Source: Solicoccozyma terricola (Eukaryota; Basidiomycota; Tremellomycetes; Filobasidiales; Piskurozymaceae). Taken from it: 64,000 nt of DNA. The notes under the pieces were generated by a model that made no database searches, had not been told where the DNA came from, and worked only from the letters and a program-made list of their open reading frames with translations. Positions 52,936-64,000 of the stretch are shown one piece after another (the first letter of the stretch is position 1; each line of letters opens with the position of its first letter). Both the position numbers and the translations under genes were made by a program. The stretch lies in the NCBI GenBank assembly GCA_001600875.1, contig BCLD01000008.1:335606-399605 (forward strand). The letters run 5' to 3'.

Positions 52936-53871
52936 GATTCGTACCACGCCCCCAGATCCCCTGACTATCGACTACGACGCTGGAATGGTGAGATTGACTT
53001 GTATCATGGCGATGCATGTATGTACAACACCCAGGATCACCCTAAATGATTACGTAATCGTTGTTTCCAGGGGGGAAATGAAATGATAATAAACCACTGC
53101 GGCCCCTTCCATCTCTCTCCATGACATACCAAAACACCATATGGAAGTGCAGAGGCGACGGAAATCCAAGTAGGAGCTTTGATCATGACCCATCGCTATT
53201 GGGAGAATCTAACTCTCATACGTGGACGTATGAATATCGACGAAGAGAAGGTCATGAGAGTTCTTTGGTAGGAGGTTAGTTGGGGTCGGGCGGGCGGGAG
53301 GGAGGGATGTTGGATTTGGAGATGATGTAAGAAGGGGGTTACGACGTGCGCTTGTGGTAGAACGATTTAACTGGGTTGTGTGGAAGGACGATATGGGAGA
53401 TTTTCGGCGTGAACTCTGACTTTGAGTTTCTCGATTGATTTCTGATCGTTCTTTCGTCAGCTTTAAGATTCACATGAAAATGGAATCTATAGACGAGAAC
53501 GAGATTCACCTCATTGAACTCGATCCCAACATTCTGTTTCTTAATATTGGAGAGTAGAACCATAAACCCTTGGGGGTTTTTTTTTTTCTACCTCGACATC
53601 GACCAACACAGCTCACAGCTCACCGCCGGGTGTTTCAAGAACCTATATGCCAATCCGAGGCAACCCTTCCGACCAACCCACAATCTCGAAACCACAACCA
53701 AAAGAAGGAGAGAAAAAAAAACAGGATTTCGTTTACTTCGTCGTCAAATATAATACAACGGCGTGGCCCCTTTTACCCAAAATCGTTTAAAACAACCTGT
53801 TCCATTTCCCCCCTTTCCCATTTCCCTGGTCCTCGTCCTTCGCATTCTCTTTCGCTGAAGAAAAGGACCTT
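52936..53871. other. Intergenic region TBC gene / prefoldin
   Basis: About 940 bp, the longest gene-free stretch in the window. It holds the TBC promoter and the prefoldin 3' end. Short frames on both strands have low-complexity or stop-rich surroundings; nothing is supported. Confidence 0.5.
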
Positions 53872-54507
53872 CTAATTCCCTCCACTACTTCTCTTCATAC
53901 CCTCCATCAAATCCCTCCATTGCCCTTCAACATCCCTAACCTCCTTTTCCAAATATTTCGATTTTTTAATCAATGATGCGATATCATCATCGAGTGATTT
54001 TTGTTGGATATGAGATGTGGTTAGGATTTTGGTTGGTGGATGTGCTAGGAACCTGCGGGGTGAGTGAATGGAGTTTCGGTGGTAAGTACCAAAAAGAGTA
54101 TCTAAGGACATTTGGGGAGAGAGAAAAAAAAAAGAGGGTGGGAAATAAAAGCACATACATCTTCCCAACACTCTTATACATCCCAACCTCACCCTCCGCA
54201 TTTCCCTCCCCTCCACCAACAACTCCAGGTATACTTTCCAACTGTTGAATTGTTAAATCTAATACCCGTTTTTCTCTAGTTTTTACTTGTATTTGTGCGG
54301 ATACTGAAGCTAGGGATTTTTGGGATTGGATGTGAGATGATTGGATTTGTTGGAGGATCTGGTTGGTGGGGGGGGGGGTGATGGGTGGATGGATGGTGTT
54401 CATGGGAGAAAAGAGGATGTCAGTTGGGAAATGAGACCGAGAGGAGTGGACTGTGAAGGGAAGTGACAACATACTTTGTGGATAGTGTCATCTGATAAGT
54501 TGGCCAT
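53872..54507 (-). CDS. PFD1: Prefoldin subunit 1 (beta-type)
   Basis: Subunit of the hexameric chaperone that delivers nascent actin and tubulin to CCT. Three exons: MANLSDDTIHK (ATG 54507), then ILQQIQSSHIQSQKSLASVS AQIQVKTREKRVLDLTIQQL ESIPG ... MYKSVGKM, then RFLAHPPTKILTTSHIQQKS, LDDDIASLIKKSKYLEKEVR and QWRDLMEGMKRSSGGN. Two long helices around a beta-hairpin (SVGKMF...) match beta-prefoldins, and the length (about 130) fits. The first intron contains an 11-C run on the sense strand (about 54368-54378). It is divergent from the phosphoglycerate dehydrogenase gene. Confidence 0.88.
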
Positions 54508-55031
54508 GGTTGTTTTGGAATGGTAGAGGTTGAGTCGAGTTTTCGGGCGTCGTAGAGAGAGGTGGGAAGGGTTAAAGGGACCATGACTGTTATCAATCTT
54601 ATCACAGGTCGATGGTGACGTGGCAGGAAAGTTGCTTATCAGTCCCGCCCCCTCTTAGAATAATACGTGTCATTAGATGTGCCCCAACCTCCTCTTATCA
54701 CTCTTACTTTTAACTCGCTCACAAAATATGACGTGTTTGTCTCGCCACCCGACCGGGACCAAAAATGTTCTCAGCTGTTTGCGTGATTTCGGGTTACATC
54801 GTTCGGAATAAATCAGCATCGAGGCATCATCCATCCCATCCCATCCCACCTCATCATCTTCATTCGGAGTACATCGAGTCATGTAAGTCGCAATCAGTCA
54901 CGACTGCTTACATCCTCTTATACATTCACCACTCACAAATCGTACTCTTGTTTCATACATCTCATCAGCATCATCCATCTACCGTTCCAAGACTAGAAGA
55001 GAGAGCAAAAAAAAAGTCCGACTTATTAGAC
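54508..55031. promoter_or_regulatory. Shared divergent upstream region of PFD1 and SER3-type gene
   Basis: 524 bp between start codons, with a CATCC repeat near 54830-54847. No specific site is confidently recognised. Confidence 0.45.
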
Positions 55032-57349
55032 ATGGTCCCACCACCACCACCTCAATCCACCCGACGAGCGTCAGTTAGCGCATCGTCACCTCCATCCTCG
55101 TAAGTCACATCTCCTACATTACACACACATCAATAAATTGTCACTGACCCACCTTTCCGATTCTTTTTGGGTTTCAAAAGCATTCCAATCCCACCGAATA
55201 CTAAGAATTTCCCTGTCTCGTTTGAAGCGGGTTCACCACCTACCTCAGGGATGATGGGAAGTATTGGAAGTCCGACTCATACTTTTTCTGTGAGTAGGGA
55301 GTGAAGTGAGGGGCGAAGGCGCACATGAGCGTAGCGAAAAGTTCTTTTCTCGCGCGAGCACAGTGAGAATGTCCTGAAACGGAGCGAAGATTCTTTCGTC
55401 TTCGCTTTGCGCAGCGAGCCAAAATGTCTTGTTAGGATATGGAAGAATCTTGTGTTGCAACGTACTAACATCATCATCCAATCCACCCGTCCACCAATCC
55501 CACCTATCAGACATCGACGTCGCCACCAGCCCGACAACAATCATCGATAGCACGTCAACTCCACGCCTTTCTCCCATCCACATTCCCGACCTCTTCCACT
55601 TCAAGCTCTGATTCAGAGGGGAAGGGAGATAGGAAAAGTGGGAAATTGAGAGTCTTGTTGGTGGAGAATATCAGTAGGGAAGCTGTTGATTATTTGGTAG
55701 CGGAGGGGTTCCATGTGAGTGTGGGGATATTTTGTCCTCTAGGAAGGGAAGGGAGAAAGAAAGAGAGAGTGAAAGAAAAGCGTTCTCGAAATGTCTTGGT
55801 CTTGATTCAACCCTTCCTAAATTCAAGTCTTGTGGAGCATGAAGCTTCGACATGAATCGTTTCAAGCGTCTCTTCTGCAATTACCTTCCCTTCTCATCGA
55901 TCCATATACTGATACACCCTACCCCACCCAACCCCTCTCCTCCAGGTCGATCACTTCACCAAAGCCTTTTCAGAGACTGAACTCTTGGAGAAGATCGGAT
56001 CGTACCATGCGATCGGGATCAGGAGTAAGACGAAGATGACGGCGAAAGTCATCAAGGCTGCTAGTCAGGTAGGTTACCGGAACTTGTGTTGAAAGGGGGG
56101 AAAAGGAATCATTCTAATAGCCTGACTCTTTTTTTCCTCCGATGGTTTGCGTCTGTTTTTCTTTGTTGTCCTTTTTTTTTTGGCCTATGTGGTGTTTCCT
56201 CCCTCCATCTCCACGCCTCGCCTTCGACTTGGCTCTCACAGCTTCTCGCCATCGGTTGCTTCTGCATCGGTACCAACCAAGTCGACCTCCAAACTGCCGC
56301 TCAACACGGTATCGCCGTCTTCAATTCCCCATTCTCAAACTCTCGATCCGTCGCTGAACTAGTGATCTGTGAAATCATCGCACTGTCACGACAACTCATC
56401 GATCGTGGACAAGAAATGCGTCAAGGTATTTGGAACAAGGTTTCCAAGGGTTGTTGGGAAGTTCGTGGGAAGACGCTTGGGATCGTTGGGTACGGTCATA
56501 TTGGAGCTCAACTCTCTGTTCTTTCAGAGGCGTTCGGTATCTCCGTCATCTACTATGATGTCGTTCCTATCATGCCGCTTGGTTCAGCGCGTCAGGTGGA
56601 CACGATGGAAGCTCTACTCAACCAAGCTGATTTCGTCACGCTACATGTCCCGGAACTTCCGGAAACAGTGAACATGATCGGCGCTACCGAGCTCGCGCAG
56701 ATGAAGGACGGCGCGTATCTAATCAACAACGCCCGTGGGAAAGTCGTAGATCTTCCCGCACTCGTCGATGCACTAGAATCTGGACACCTCGCTGGTGCAG
56801 CAGTAGACGTCTTCCCTTCGGAGCCTGGATCCAACGGTCCTGGATTCAATGACAACCTCGGCGGATTCATCCAGCGTCTTCGACAACTGCCCAACCTCAT
56901 CCTCACCCCGCATATTGGCGGGTCAACAGAGGAAGCACAACGTTCTATCGGTGCAGAGGTTGGTCAAGCTCTCGTTCGATACCTAAACTACGGTACATCC
57001 ATTGGCGCCGTTAATTTCCCCGAGGTTGATCTTCGAGCAATCACCAACGCGGACGAAAGACATATCAGGGTCTGTCACGTTCACAAGAACGAACCGGGTG
57101 TATTGCGCGCCATCAATCAGATCTTGGGAAGCCATAACATCGAGAAGCAATTTTCGGATTCAAAAGGGGATATCGCATACCTCATGGCTGACATCTCCGG
57201 TGTTGGTGAAGGAGAGGTCAAGGATATATATGCAGCTATTCGGGATACAAGGGCGAACATCCTCACTAGGTTACTTTGTGAGTGTCGGGAGGGAAGTTTT
57301 CAGTCGTAGGGATGAATGCTCAAAAATATTTTTGGTCTCTGCAGACTAA
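55032..57349 (+). CDS. D-3-phosphoglycerate dehydrogenase (Ser3/Ser33 type)
   Basis: First step of phosphorylated serine biosynthesis: 3-phosphoglycerate to 3-phosphohydroxypyruvate with NAD+. ATG 55032 (MVPPPPPQSTRRASVSASSP), a long disordered Ser/Pro leader as in yeast Ser3, then GKLRVLLVENISREAVDYLV, YHAIGIRSKTKMTAKVIKAA, LLAIGCFCIGTNQVDLQTAA, the NAD motif TLGIVGYGHIGAQLS, NNARGKVVDLPALVDAL (catalytic Arg), LILTPHIGGSTEEAQ (catalytic His) and a C-terminal ACT domain beginning HIRVCHVHKNEPGVLRAINQ. The last coding exon is only ACTAA (57345-57349): Tyr plus stop. The ACT domain suggests feedback control by serine. The second intron (55290-55510, 221 nt) is longer than usual and holds hairpins. 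Confidence 0.95.
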
Positions 57350-57634
57350 AGGAAATCGACACACCCCAAAAACATTCACCGCCCATGCACCCGACTGTAC
57401 CTAAAATCAAAACCGCTGTCTTCAACAAAACCCTGTAATACTAGCTTCAACGCGAGGCTCATGTGCTCATCGATGCTCATTCCGCTTCCATTAGAGAAAG
57501 AAATGCCATTGATCTTCAATGCCCGGTGTGCCAGAATTACAATATAAAAATTTAAATATGGAATGATTCGTGATGCCGTGAGAATGCTACAGAGTCCGTC
57601 GTGATGCCACCAGGTAATCGATCGTGAGGAGGAT

Positions 57635-59700
57635 TCACTTGTCGCCTTCATCTTCAGGTTCGCCAATGCCGTTTGGACTGGAGTGTGACAAGCGGTAATC
57701 AGCGTGGGATTCGTCAGGTACCTGGATGACTACCTTGACCCACTTGATCGCAAACACCGCTTCAGCTTCGGGTAGACATGGACTGAATGATGTACGGGAA
57801 TGTTTAGCACGAGTCGGGGGTACGGGTATGTTTTAGTGATTACTATTCACCTGTCAACGATTTTACACACTCGCGATGCACCCCTGCCCTTGCGGAGGGA
57901 TAGACGAGTGGTAGAAGCATGTGCCCTAACAAAGAGAGCACGAGATGAGCGTCGTTGCCAGAATACCCTAAGATCAAACAAGGATACTCACATGATGTTT
58001 CCTCCGCTACCAGTGAAGAAAAATCGGAACCACCAATCAGCTCATCGCATCGTAGCGTCGGGATGGTTAAACTCACATTGGCTTCTTTGGGTCAGCTCCA
58101 GCAAACATTCCACCATCAACCTGCGCAACGACTTGATTCGTAACGACGACAGCCACACCAAACTACACGGAGACGATTGTCCAAAAACCATATGTCAGTG
58201 GTCCAGTGCAAGATATTAATACTTCCCCCCCCCCCCCCCCCTTCTTCAAACGACTCACCTCATCGGCCAACCTCTGCAACATACGAAGGAACTTTGCCAA
58301 GTGCGTCTGCCTCGCTGACAACTCGCCACGTCCAGAGAAATCGGTTCGGTATAGAGAAGTGCAGGAATCAACTATAAGGAGAGCAAATCTTTCAGGAGTA
58401 GGAGAGATCATCAATATCGTTGTAAAATCTTACCAACGCGGTGTTGCGTTGCAACTCACCTCGATTCCGCCATCATCGCGCTTGCTTGAACTAACAACTG
58501 CATCTGATGATCCGAGTTATACGCTCTAGCATATGCGATATTATCCAACACCTCTTCACCATTCAATCCGAACCTCTCCGCTACAGATAACATTCGAACA
58601 GGTCGGAATGTTCCCTCGGTATCGATGTATAAGCATTTACCTTCTCCGCCGCCCATAGAGATGGGAAGTTGGCAAGTGACAGCGAGTGTGTGACAAATTT
58701 GGGATTTACCAGTTCGAAATTCACCTGGAGAGTTAATGATAAAAGAGAGGGAGAGAAGAAAGTTGTATTATGATGAGAAATTATTTTAACGCTGGGATAA
58801 TTTCTTTAGGGCGGGCCCTACGTACTCACCAAATAGCTCGGTAATTGCTCCAGTCTCGATACCACCACCCAAGATCGTGTCCAATCCTGTACTACCCGTC
58901 GAGATATGTACGAGCTCGGAACGACGAGAGTGGATCTCAGTGGCGGTCGTGAATCCCATGGGGATGAGTCGACATGCTGAAATTTCCGGGGGAAGAGAAA
59001 GAACGGTTGCGAAAATGGAAATGTCAGTTTTTTTTCTTTATAATTCTTAGATATCCGTCTCCTTCTCATTCAACTCGGACCATCCCCTGCCTCTCTTTTA
59101 TCCCATGAGATTTCTCGATAACATATGCAAGGAAGCCACGTCGGTTTGCTCTTTCCAATATTGACCCGGGTTTCCTCAATTTGCGCCTTGCATTCACTCC
59201 TTTCCGAAAACCTTGCTCCGTAGCACCACCAATGACGACGCGAAGATTTTGTGTAAATTTTTCCACTCACCCTCCATCAATATTTTATCCGCCTTTGCTT
59301 CACTAATCCCCTTAATAGTGCACAATGTCTTCTTGGGAGTGAACGCAACAGCTTCAACGGTATGATATCCTGCTTCTGCTAATTTCTTGGTATCCGCAGA
59401 GGAAATCCCAGCTTCCTGTTGTGGTTTTTTTTGGAATGAACAAGAAGAGAGTGGGAAGTTGGACAGAAAGGAGATGGAAGATTAATTTGGGATTGATGTG
59501 ATGAAAAGAAAGAGCGAAAAAAAAAACGACCAGGGTTAACGAACGTCAGCTACACAAGACCGGGTTTTTTTCTCAATACCCTCATCGAGAATATTCGGGT
59601 GGTGAATCACCTGTAATTTCGCAACCAACATTGGCGCATTCAAACACTCCTCATCTTCCATCTCTTCATCGGCTGGGACTTCTTCTTGGGTCATCGTCAT
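57635..59700 (-). CDS. RAD51: RAD51 recombinase
   Basis: Strand-exchange ATPase of homologous recombination, nuclear. ATG 59700 ([20 protein letters not shown]). Helix-hairpin-helix region: [20 protein letters not shown] and [15 protein letters not shown]; core: [40 protein letters not shown], Walker [24 protein letters not shown], Walker [58 protein letters not shown] and the end [25 protein letters not shown] (stop 57635-57637). About nine exons, one of 15 nt (57992-58006, GGNI). An intron carries a 17-nt homopolymer (58225-58241) that reads as G on the sense strand, unlike most others here. Full-length with all ATPase motifs. Confidence 0.95.
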
Positions 59701-60078
59701 GCTGGGCGTGTGGGGTTGGTTGAGAGCGGTCGGGGGGAGAGGGAAGGGGGGGGGGATTTTCGACGGTGACGACTGAACTCGGAGCTATGGAAGGTCTTGC
59801 GGGGTGATAGGGATGCAAGTCAAGGGCCATATCTTCCCAGCCGCACCGACAGAGAGACTACTCACCTGGGGGATGGATGCTGTAGCTGTGTCTGATGATG
59901 CGTTGGGTGATGTGTTTCTAGCTGGCTGTCCGATCCAAATCAATAACAAACCATCACGAGTCCGTCGACGCGTATCAGATCAGATCGACGACCGGGGCGG
60001 AAGGTCGGTCGGGGTCGGGCGTCGGTGGATTCATCACATCGCTCCTGTCCACGCCTTCCTCACCAAACATCCACCACC
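59701..60078. promoter_or_regulatory. Divergent upstream region of RAD51 and seipin
   Basis: 378 bp between the two start codons. It contains a 10-bp G-run (59746-59755). A plus-strand 130-codon frame at 59804 crosses the seipin start in another frame and is not supported. Confidence 0.45.
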
Positions 60079-61882
60079 ATGGACCAATCAACCCTTCGTC
60101 GTCGTAGCAATCATCAATCCCAATCTACAACATATCCCTTCGCATCATCCGACGTTAATCGCGCTCATCCAACAACATTCAATGATTTCGTCATGACTTT
60201 GCTTCGATACCTCCTCATGCCGTGAGTTGGCCCGCATGTTCAGCATGGGGAGAAATACCCTTTTTCCTCTCAGTCTGGCTCATAACCAACATACTGAAAC
60301 CATATAAAACTCAATCAGAATCACTGTCCCCCTCACGCTGATACATCAATTGATAACCTCACCACTTACCCTCTCACTCATCCTTCGACTCATCCTCCTC
60401 TTTCTTTTGTTAGCAGCGAGTGGACTCATGAGTGTTATAGCAGTAGGAACCTTTTGGTGGACATGGGGAAGAGCGGGGACGGTAGAAGTTGAAGGTTGGT
60501 TGGTCTACGGGTGGGTTTACTATCAAGCGTTATGAAAAGGTAAAGGACTTTTTAACAGGCTGACAGGAGGGTTTCGTTCCTCGGTCGGTTAAAAAAAAAA
60601 TCAGATCAAGGCAAAACCCAATTCCACATTCTTTGATCCTCTTCCCGACGTCTCTTTCATTCCCGGAAGATGTAAAATACGATGTAGAGGTTGAAATGGA
60701 ATTGATCAAGCCAAAGGGAGCAACTTCAGCTCATGAGATGGGTGAGGCTTTTTTCAAAGGTTGTCGATGGTTTGCTGACAATCAACGAAAGAGCCGTTTA
60801 ACTAAATACAATCTTGCGGTCGTTTTCCCTTTAATTCATAGATAATTTCATGTTATCGTTGGATTTTCTATCTGAAAAGTCTTCAGACCCAATACGATCT
60901 ATATCACAACCGGTTAGTGTTTTGGGGGTTTTTGACCAAACCCATTCTCAGCTGAATGATCCCTTCGCCCCCGGGCCAACTTCTTTCCGCAGTGTCTTCC
61001 AGCACAACCATATTCCGTATCCTACTTCCCATCCTTCTCCCCTCATTTCCCATCTCTCAACCCCCTTTCCCACATCCCTTCTCTCCCATTCCTCCCCGTC
61101 CCACCTTCAACAAAGTTACGCAAACCTTCACCCCAAGTGACATCCTTAATCCGTCCTATGCTAACCGGTCAAAACGGTGTGGTTTTACGTCCACATCGTG
61201 GTCCAAGAGTTGGAGGAGTTAGTGTGAAAGTTGGGAGAGAAGATGAGAGAGGTGGGAAAGAAGTGGCGACAACGGGTTGGGTTATCGTGAGATTCAAACC
61301 GAGACCAACTGGAATTCGGTCAGTTTCGATCTTCTGCATCAAAAATTCCTCACGATATGGAGAAAATCGGTGGCTGATGTTTAAATAAAAAAATCCCGAA
61401 TGATCAGGTGGATCCTTACTGCTCACCCTTTACCACCCCTCCTCATCCTCCCTCCAATCGCATTATCAATGACAATCTCTTCTGCCCTCTTCGCATACTT
61501 CCTCTTAATGTGTTGTTTCTCAGGTCGCTCGTCCACAGACAATCAATCAACAATTGGCAAGACGACTTCTCAGTCTGCTTTGAATCCAAGCACAAACAAG
61601 ACATTGATGAGATCTATCCCTCCACCATCGACATATACCGACGTGACGGATCGTAGAGTACCCAGTACAGCAATCGTTGATTCGTCCGTAACCACATCAC
61701 CTTCTTCCTCAAGCGCGGTGTTTGATACTCCTATTCAAAGTCATAGTCTTCTAGATGAGGGAATAATACCTTCAAGGAGTGAGGATGGAACGCTCGAGAC
61801 TACGAGCGAGGCTAGGACGCCGACGACTGAGGAAGGGACTTGGAGTGATGTTGGGGAAGGGGAGACGACGGAGGGAGAGTAG
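60079..61882 (+). CDS. Seipin (lipid droplet biogenesis, ER membrane)
   Basis: ATG 60079 (MDQSTLRRRSNHQSQSTTYP). Exon 2 gives ITVPLTLIHQLITSPLTLSL and ILRLILLFLLLAASGLMSVI AVGTFWW, the first transmembrane segment. The lumenal beta-sandwich has ILFPTSLSFPEDVKYDVEVE MELIKP and DNFMLSLDFLSEKS, the paired motif typical of seipins (L-P-P/Y-D-V and N-F-M). Further exons run through VGGVSVKVGREDERGGKEV to the second membrane helix LLILPPIALSMTISSALFAY, followed by a Ser/Thr/Glu-rich cytosolic tail ending GEGETTEGE. The protein forms ring oligomers at ER-lipid droplet contacts in characterised relatives. Exon edges in the middle third are less sure. Confidence 0.82.
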
Positions 61883-62087
61883 GGGTATGTATGCGAATTG
61901 GGGAGACTGCACGATTCGTTGTTGTTAATATTGCAATTACAATTGAATGATGATTGATTTAGGGATTCCTTGATTTATTATGTTGTTTAGTTGTGCGTCT
62001 CATGGTAGAACAATCACACAGGATACTTTTTTTCTTTTCTTTCGAATACACTCCTTACATTCTGTTCAACGATGATAGAACCATCCA

Positions 62088-63176
62088 CTAAGCTCCAAAT
62101 ACTTCGTTGACAAACTTCATAGCCTCCTTCGCTGCATCTTCCTTTTGCTTCTTCTCCTTCTCGATCATATCATCACCACGGATGGTGAATCCATGAACAG
62201 CCTGATCGTATACTTTAACGCGACCATTGGCTCCAAGCTCCTTCTTCAACTTTTCGCCAGCCTCTGAAACCTGTGCCTCAGACATCATCGCATCGGCATT
62301 GCCTATGATGAGGTAGGTCGGGGTGACGAGGTTGTCGAGATCGGCGGGAACGGAGAGGAATGAGGGATGGTTGGAAACGCACGCGCTGTAGTGAACGTAG
62401 TGTAAGCTGGGTTTGGCGGGCAAAATACGCAGCAGAAAGAGTCGACAACTTACTCCACTTTGGACGGCGCATCGCTGCGACCAGAGAGGATGGAGTATCT
62501 GCCACCCCAGCAGAATCCTGTCCCCAAACTTCAGGTCAACCGACATCTACCTCTCAGCACTGCCACTTCCGGATACTCACCGACGGCAGCAATCTTGCCG
62601 CTGTAGTGAAAATAAACGTCTGTCAGCCATACTCGCCGTTGCTGCTCAGCTCTCCAACACTCACGTCGCAGGATCATCCCTTACGGCTTTAATGAAGTTG
62701 TCAACGATCGGCTTGGCCACTGCCTCGCGGTGCTTGATTAGCCATGGACCGAGAGCAGCGCCAGCGCGGGCGGTAGAGGTAGCCTTATCGGCAACAGTCG
62801 CCTTCTCCTGGTCACGGAGGTTGGGAATAATATCCTTGAGATACTCGTGGGGCACTGGATCACCTGTGGAGGAAGAAGACAGACGAAAGGTCAGCCTGAA
62901 GGTCCTTGTTCAGGACAACGCACCAAATACTCATCCAAAGACGTCAGGGATATAAACGTAAAAGCCATTCTTGGCCCACTCGTCTGCGAGGAGCTGTGTA
63001 TTTGGCAAATCGATACCGAAAACGTCGGGAATGAATATGACAGTCTTCTTCTTGTCACCACCTTCAGGTCGGGCGACATAAGTGCGAACGCCACCGACAG
63101 TGGAGATGGAGCCTTGAGGGGTTCCCTCGTGGATGTGGCCTGAGATGCAGCAGGATGAGAGTTGTTGAGTGGACAT
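62088..63176 (-). CDS. Dienelactone hydrolase family protein (Aim2-like)
   Basis: Alpha/beta hydrolase of the carboxymethylenebutenolidase type. ATG 63176 (MSTQQLSSCCISGHIHEGTP). Landmarks: GGVRTYVARPEGGDKKKTVI, FIPDVFGIDLPNTQLLADEW, the nucleophile elbow VGFCWGGRY (Cys nucleophile), HYSACVSNHPSFLSVPADLD, TPTYLIIGNADAMM (acid residue region) and YDQAVHGFTIRGD with catalytic His; ends EAMKFVNEVFGA at 62088. Five exons. Yeast Aim2 and bacterial ClcD/TcbE are relatives; the substrate in fungi is unknown. The 204-bp gap to seipin is a convergent 3' region. Confidence 0.92.
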
Positions 63177-63400
63177 GATGAGATGGTTGGGGAGGGTAAG
63201 AAGGCAGACGTCGCTGTTCTGCAAAGCAGTCAGATATATTTTGACACAGCAGAGACAGCATCCCACCTCCACCTCCACTTCATGACGTTTCAAAAAGATG
63301 ACGTAATACACCCAATTAGCCGAATCGTAAACAAATCACTACAGGCCACGGTCGGGGGCTAGCCAGTAAGCCCAGTCAGCCCGGGCTGGTCCCCGTACGT

Positions 63401-64000
63401 TCAATCCTCCCAAACATCAGGCACCCCGTGCTCTCCGTCCCTCAACTGCTCCCATGTCGCCTTCCAGCCAGTAGGCAACACCGCGTGAGGTCCTTGGTAC
63501 TTTGCATGACCATCCTTGGCAGCTGCATCATACCTGAGCTTCTTCTGAACGGATCGATGCACAGCCTGACCTTCACGCATTTGCCTGCCGCGACCAAGGT
63601 TCATCCTATAGTCCCCGTGTAAACCTATCAGTTTGCCAATGCTGTGGAAGAAACGGTGGGTCGCGCGGACTAACCTCCAGCCGGAAGTAGAATCGCTTCC
63701 GGTGATGCCACTCGATCCGCCACCGTACTCGCGGGTTTGCAGGATAAAGATCTCGAGAGGTAACCATGGTGTTGTGAGAGATTCGAGCGGAAGTCGGACA
63801 AGATCCTCGGTAATCGGACCACCAGCATTGCCTTCCATCTTCGTGTCGTAAGCGGCCGCTTTGTGGATGATATCGTGAATAACCGGTCGAGGAAGAGCCG
63901 TGCGGACGATCTCCTGGATCTCGAGATCCTGAGTGTGTTCATCGGCAACGCCATCAAATTGCGCTTGGAGCATGGAGACCAGGTGAGACGGGACGAGACC
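63401..64000 (-). CDS. Unknown protein, C-terminal part (runs off right edge)
   Basis: Two exons in view. The upstream one (open at base 64000) reads GLVPSHLVSMLQAQFDGVAD, EIQEIVRTALPRPVIHDIIH, KAAAYDTKMEGNAGGPITED and LPLEIFILQTREYGGG ... STSGW. An intron with donor AGGTTAGT (sense) and acceptor CTATAG joins to RMNLGRGRQMREGQAVHRSV, QKKLRYDAAAKDG and the end WEQLRDGEHGVPDVWED. Stop 63401-63403. Composition is that of an ordered, basic-and-acidic globular protein. I do not recognise the family; the start lies outside the window. Confidence 0.65.
   Translation of the reverse strand, partial: GLVPSHLVSMLQAQFDGVADEHTQDLEIQEIVRTALPRPVIHDIIHKAAAYDTKMEGNAGGPITEDLVRLPLESLTTPWLPLEIFILQTREYGGGSSGITGSDSTSGWRLVRATHRFFHSIGKLIGLHGDYRMNLGRGRQMREGQAVHRSVQKKLRYDAAAKDGHAKYQGPHAVLPTGWKATWEQLRDGEHGVPDVWED

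Noticed and set aside
52526..53049. Plus-strand frames opposite the TBC gene first exon
   Set aside because: They are antisense shadows of the Ser/Pro-rich first exon.
53514..53875. Plus-strand frames in the TBC/prefoldin intergenic region
   Set aside because: Overlapping frames with no domain, and AT-rich or homopolymer-rich composition; no consistent splice sites.
59804..60196. Plus-strand 130-codon frame upstream of seipin
   Set aside because: It crosses the seipin start in another frame and its composition matches translated non-coding DNA.

Overview
The window is nuclear DNA from an intron-rich fungus. The mix of genes (basidiomycete-style FRA10AC1 protein, CreB-type ubiquitin protease, copper amine oxidase, Cpk1-like MAP kinase, Skt5/Chs4 activator) and the very short, dense introns (mostly 50-110 nt, GTRNGY...CTRAC...YAG) best fit a tremellomycete yeast related to Cryptococcus/Kwoniella; this taxonomic placement is inference. 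I see 29 protein genes, no rRNA, tRNA, CRISPR array or recognisable transposon. Two genes are cut by the window edges.

Layout. 1-9.5 kb: an unknown mitochondrial-type protein (partial), tRNA m7G methyltransferase TRM8, prolyl isomerase ESS1/PIN1, an unknown coiled-coil protein, a TEY-motif MAP kinase and a BTB/POZ protein. 9.5-20.2 kb: a DEK_C/SWIB protein, an SRF1-like phospholipase D regulator, TFIIH subunit TFB5, complex I assembly factor NDUFAF7, a FRA10AC1-family protein and an F-box-like protein. 20.3-35 kb: the divergent pair RPT1 (26S proteasome) and VMA1 (V-ATPase subunit A, about 33 exons), a zinc-ribbon protein with YPQQ repeats, a membrane-anchored copper amine oxidase and a short-chain dehydrogenase. 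35-53 kb: a large unknown protein rebuilt from four exons, a CSC1/OSCA-type cation channel, a prenylated Skt5/Chs4-type chitin synthase activator, mitochondrial uL3, a CreB/USP46-type deubiquitinase and a TBC-domain protein with altered catalytic fingers. 53-64 kb: prefoldin subunit 1, phosphoglycerate dehydrogenase, RAD51, seipin, a dienelactone hydrolase family protein and a partial unknown protein.

The genes are ordinary housekeeping and signalling genes in no evident functional cluster. What stands out is gene architecture rather than gene content: very small exons (6-15 nt, including a 6-nt exon in the dehydrogenase, and start codons alone in their own coding exon in VMA1 and ESS1), two GC-AG introns, and repeated long C-homopolymers on the transcribed sense strand, usually inside introns between branch point and 3' splice site (up to 49 C) or in a 5' leader (51 C). 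I do not see a convincing new multi-gene system here. All exon joins were made by eye from splice signals, reading frame and family conservation, so domain calls are firmer than exact exon edges.
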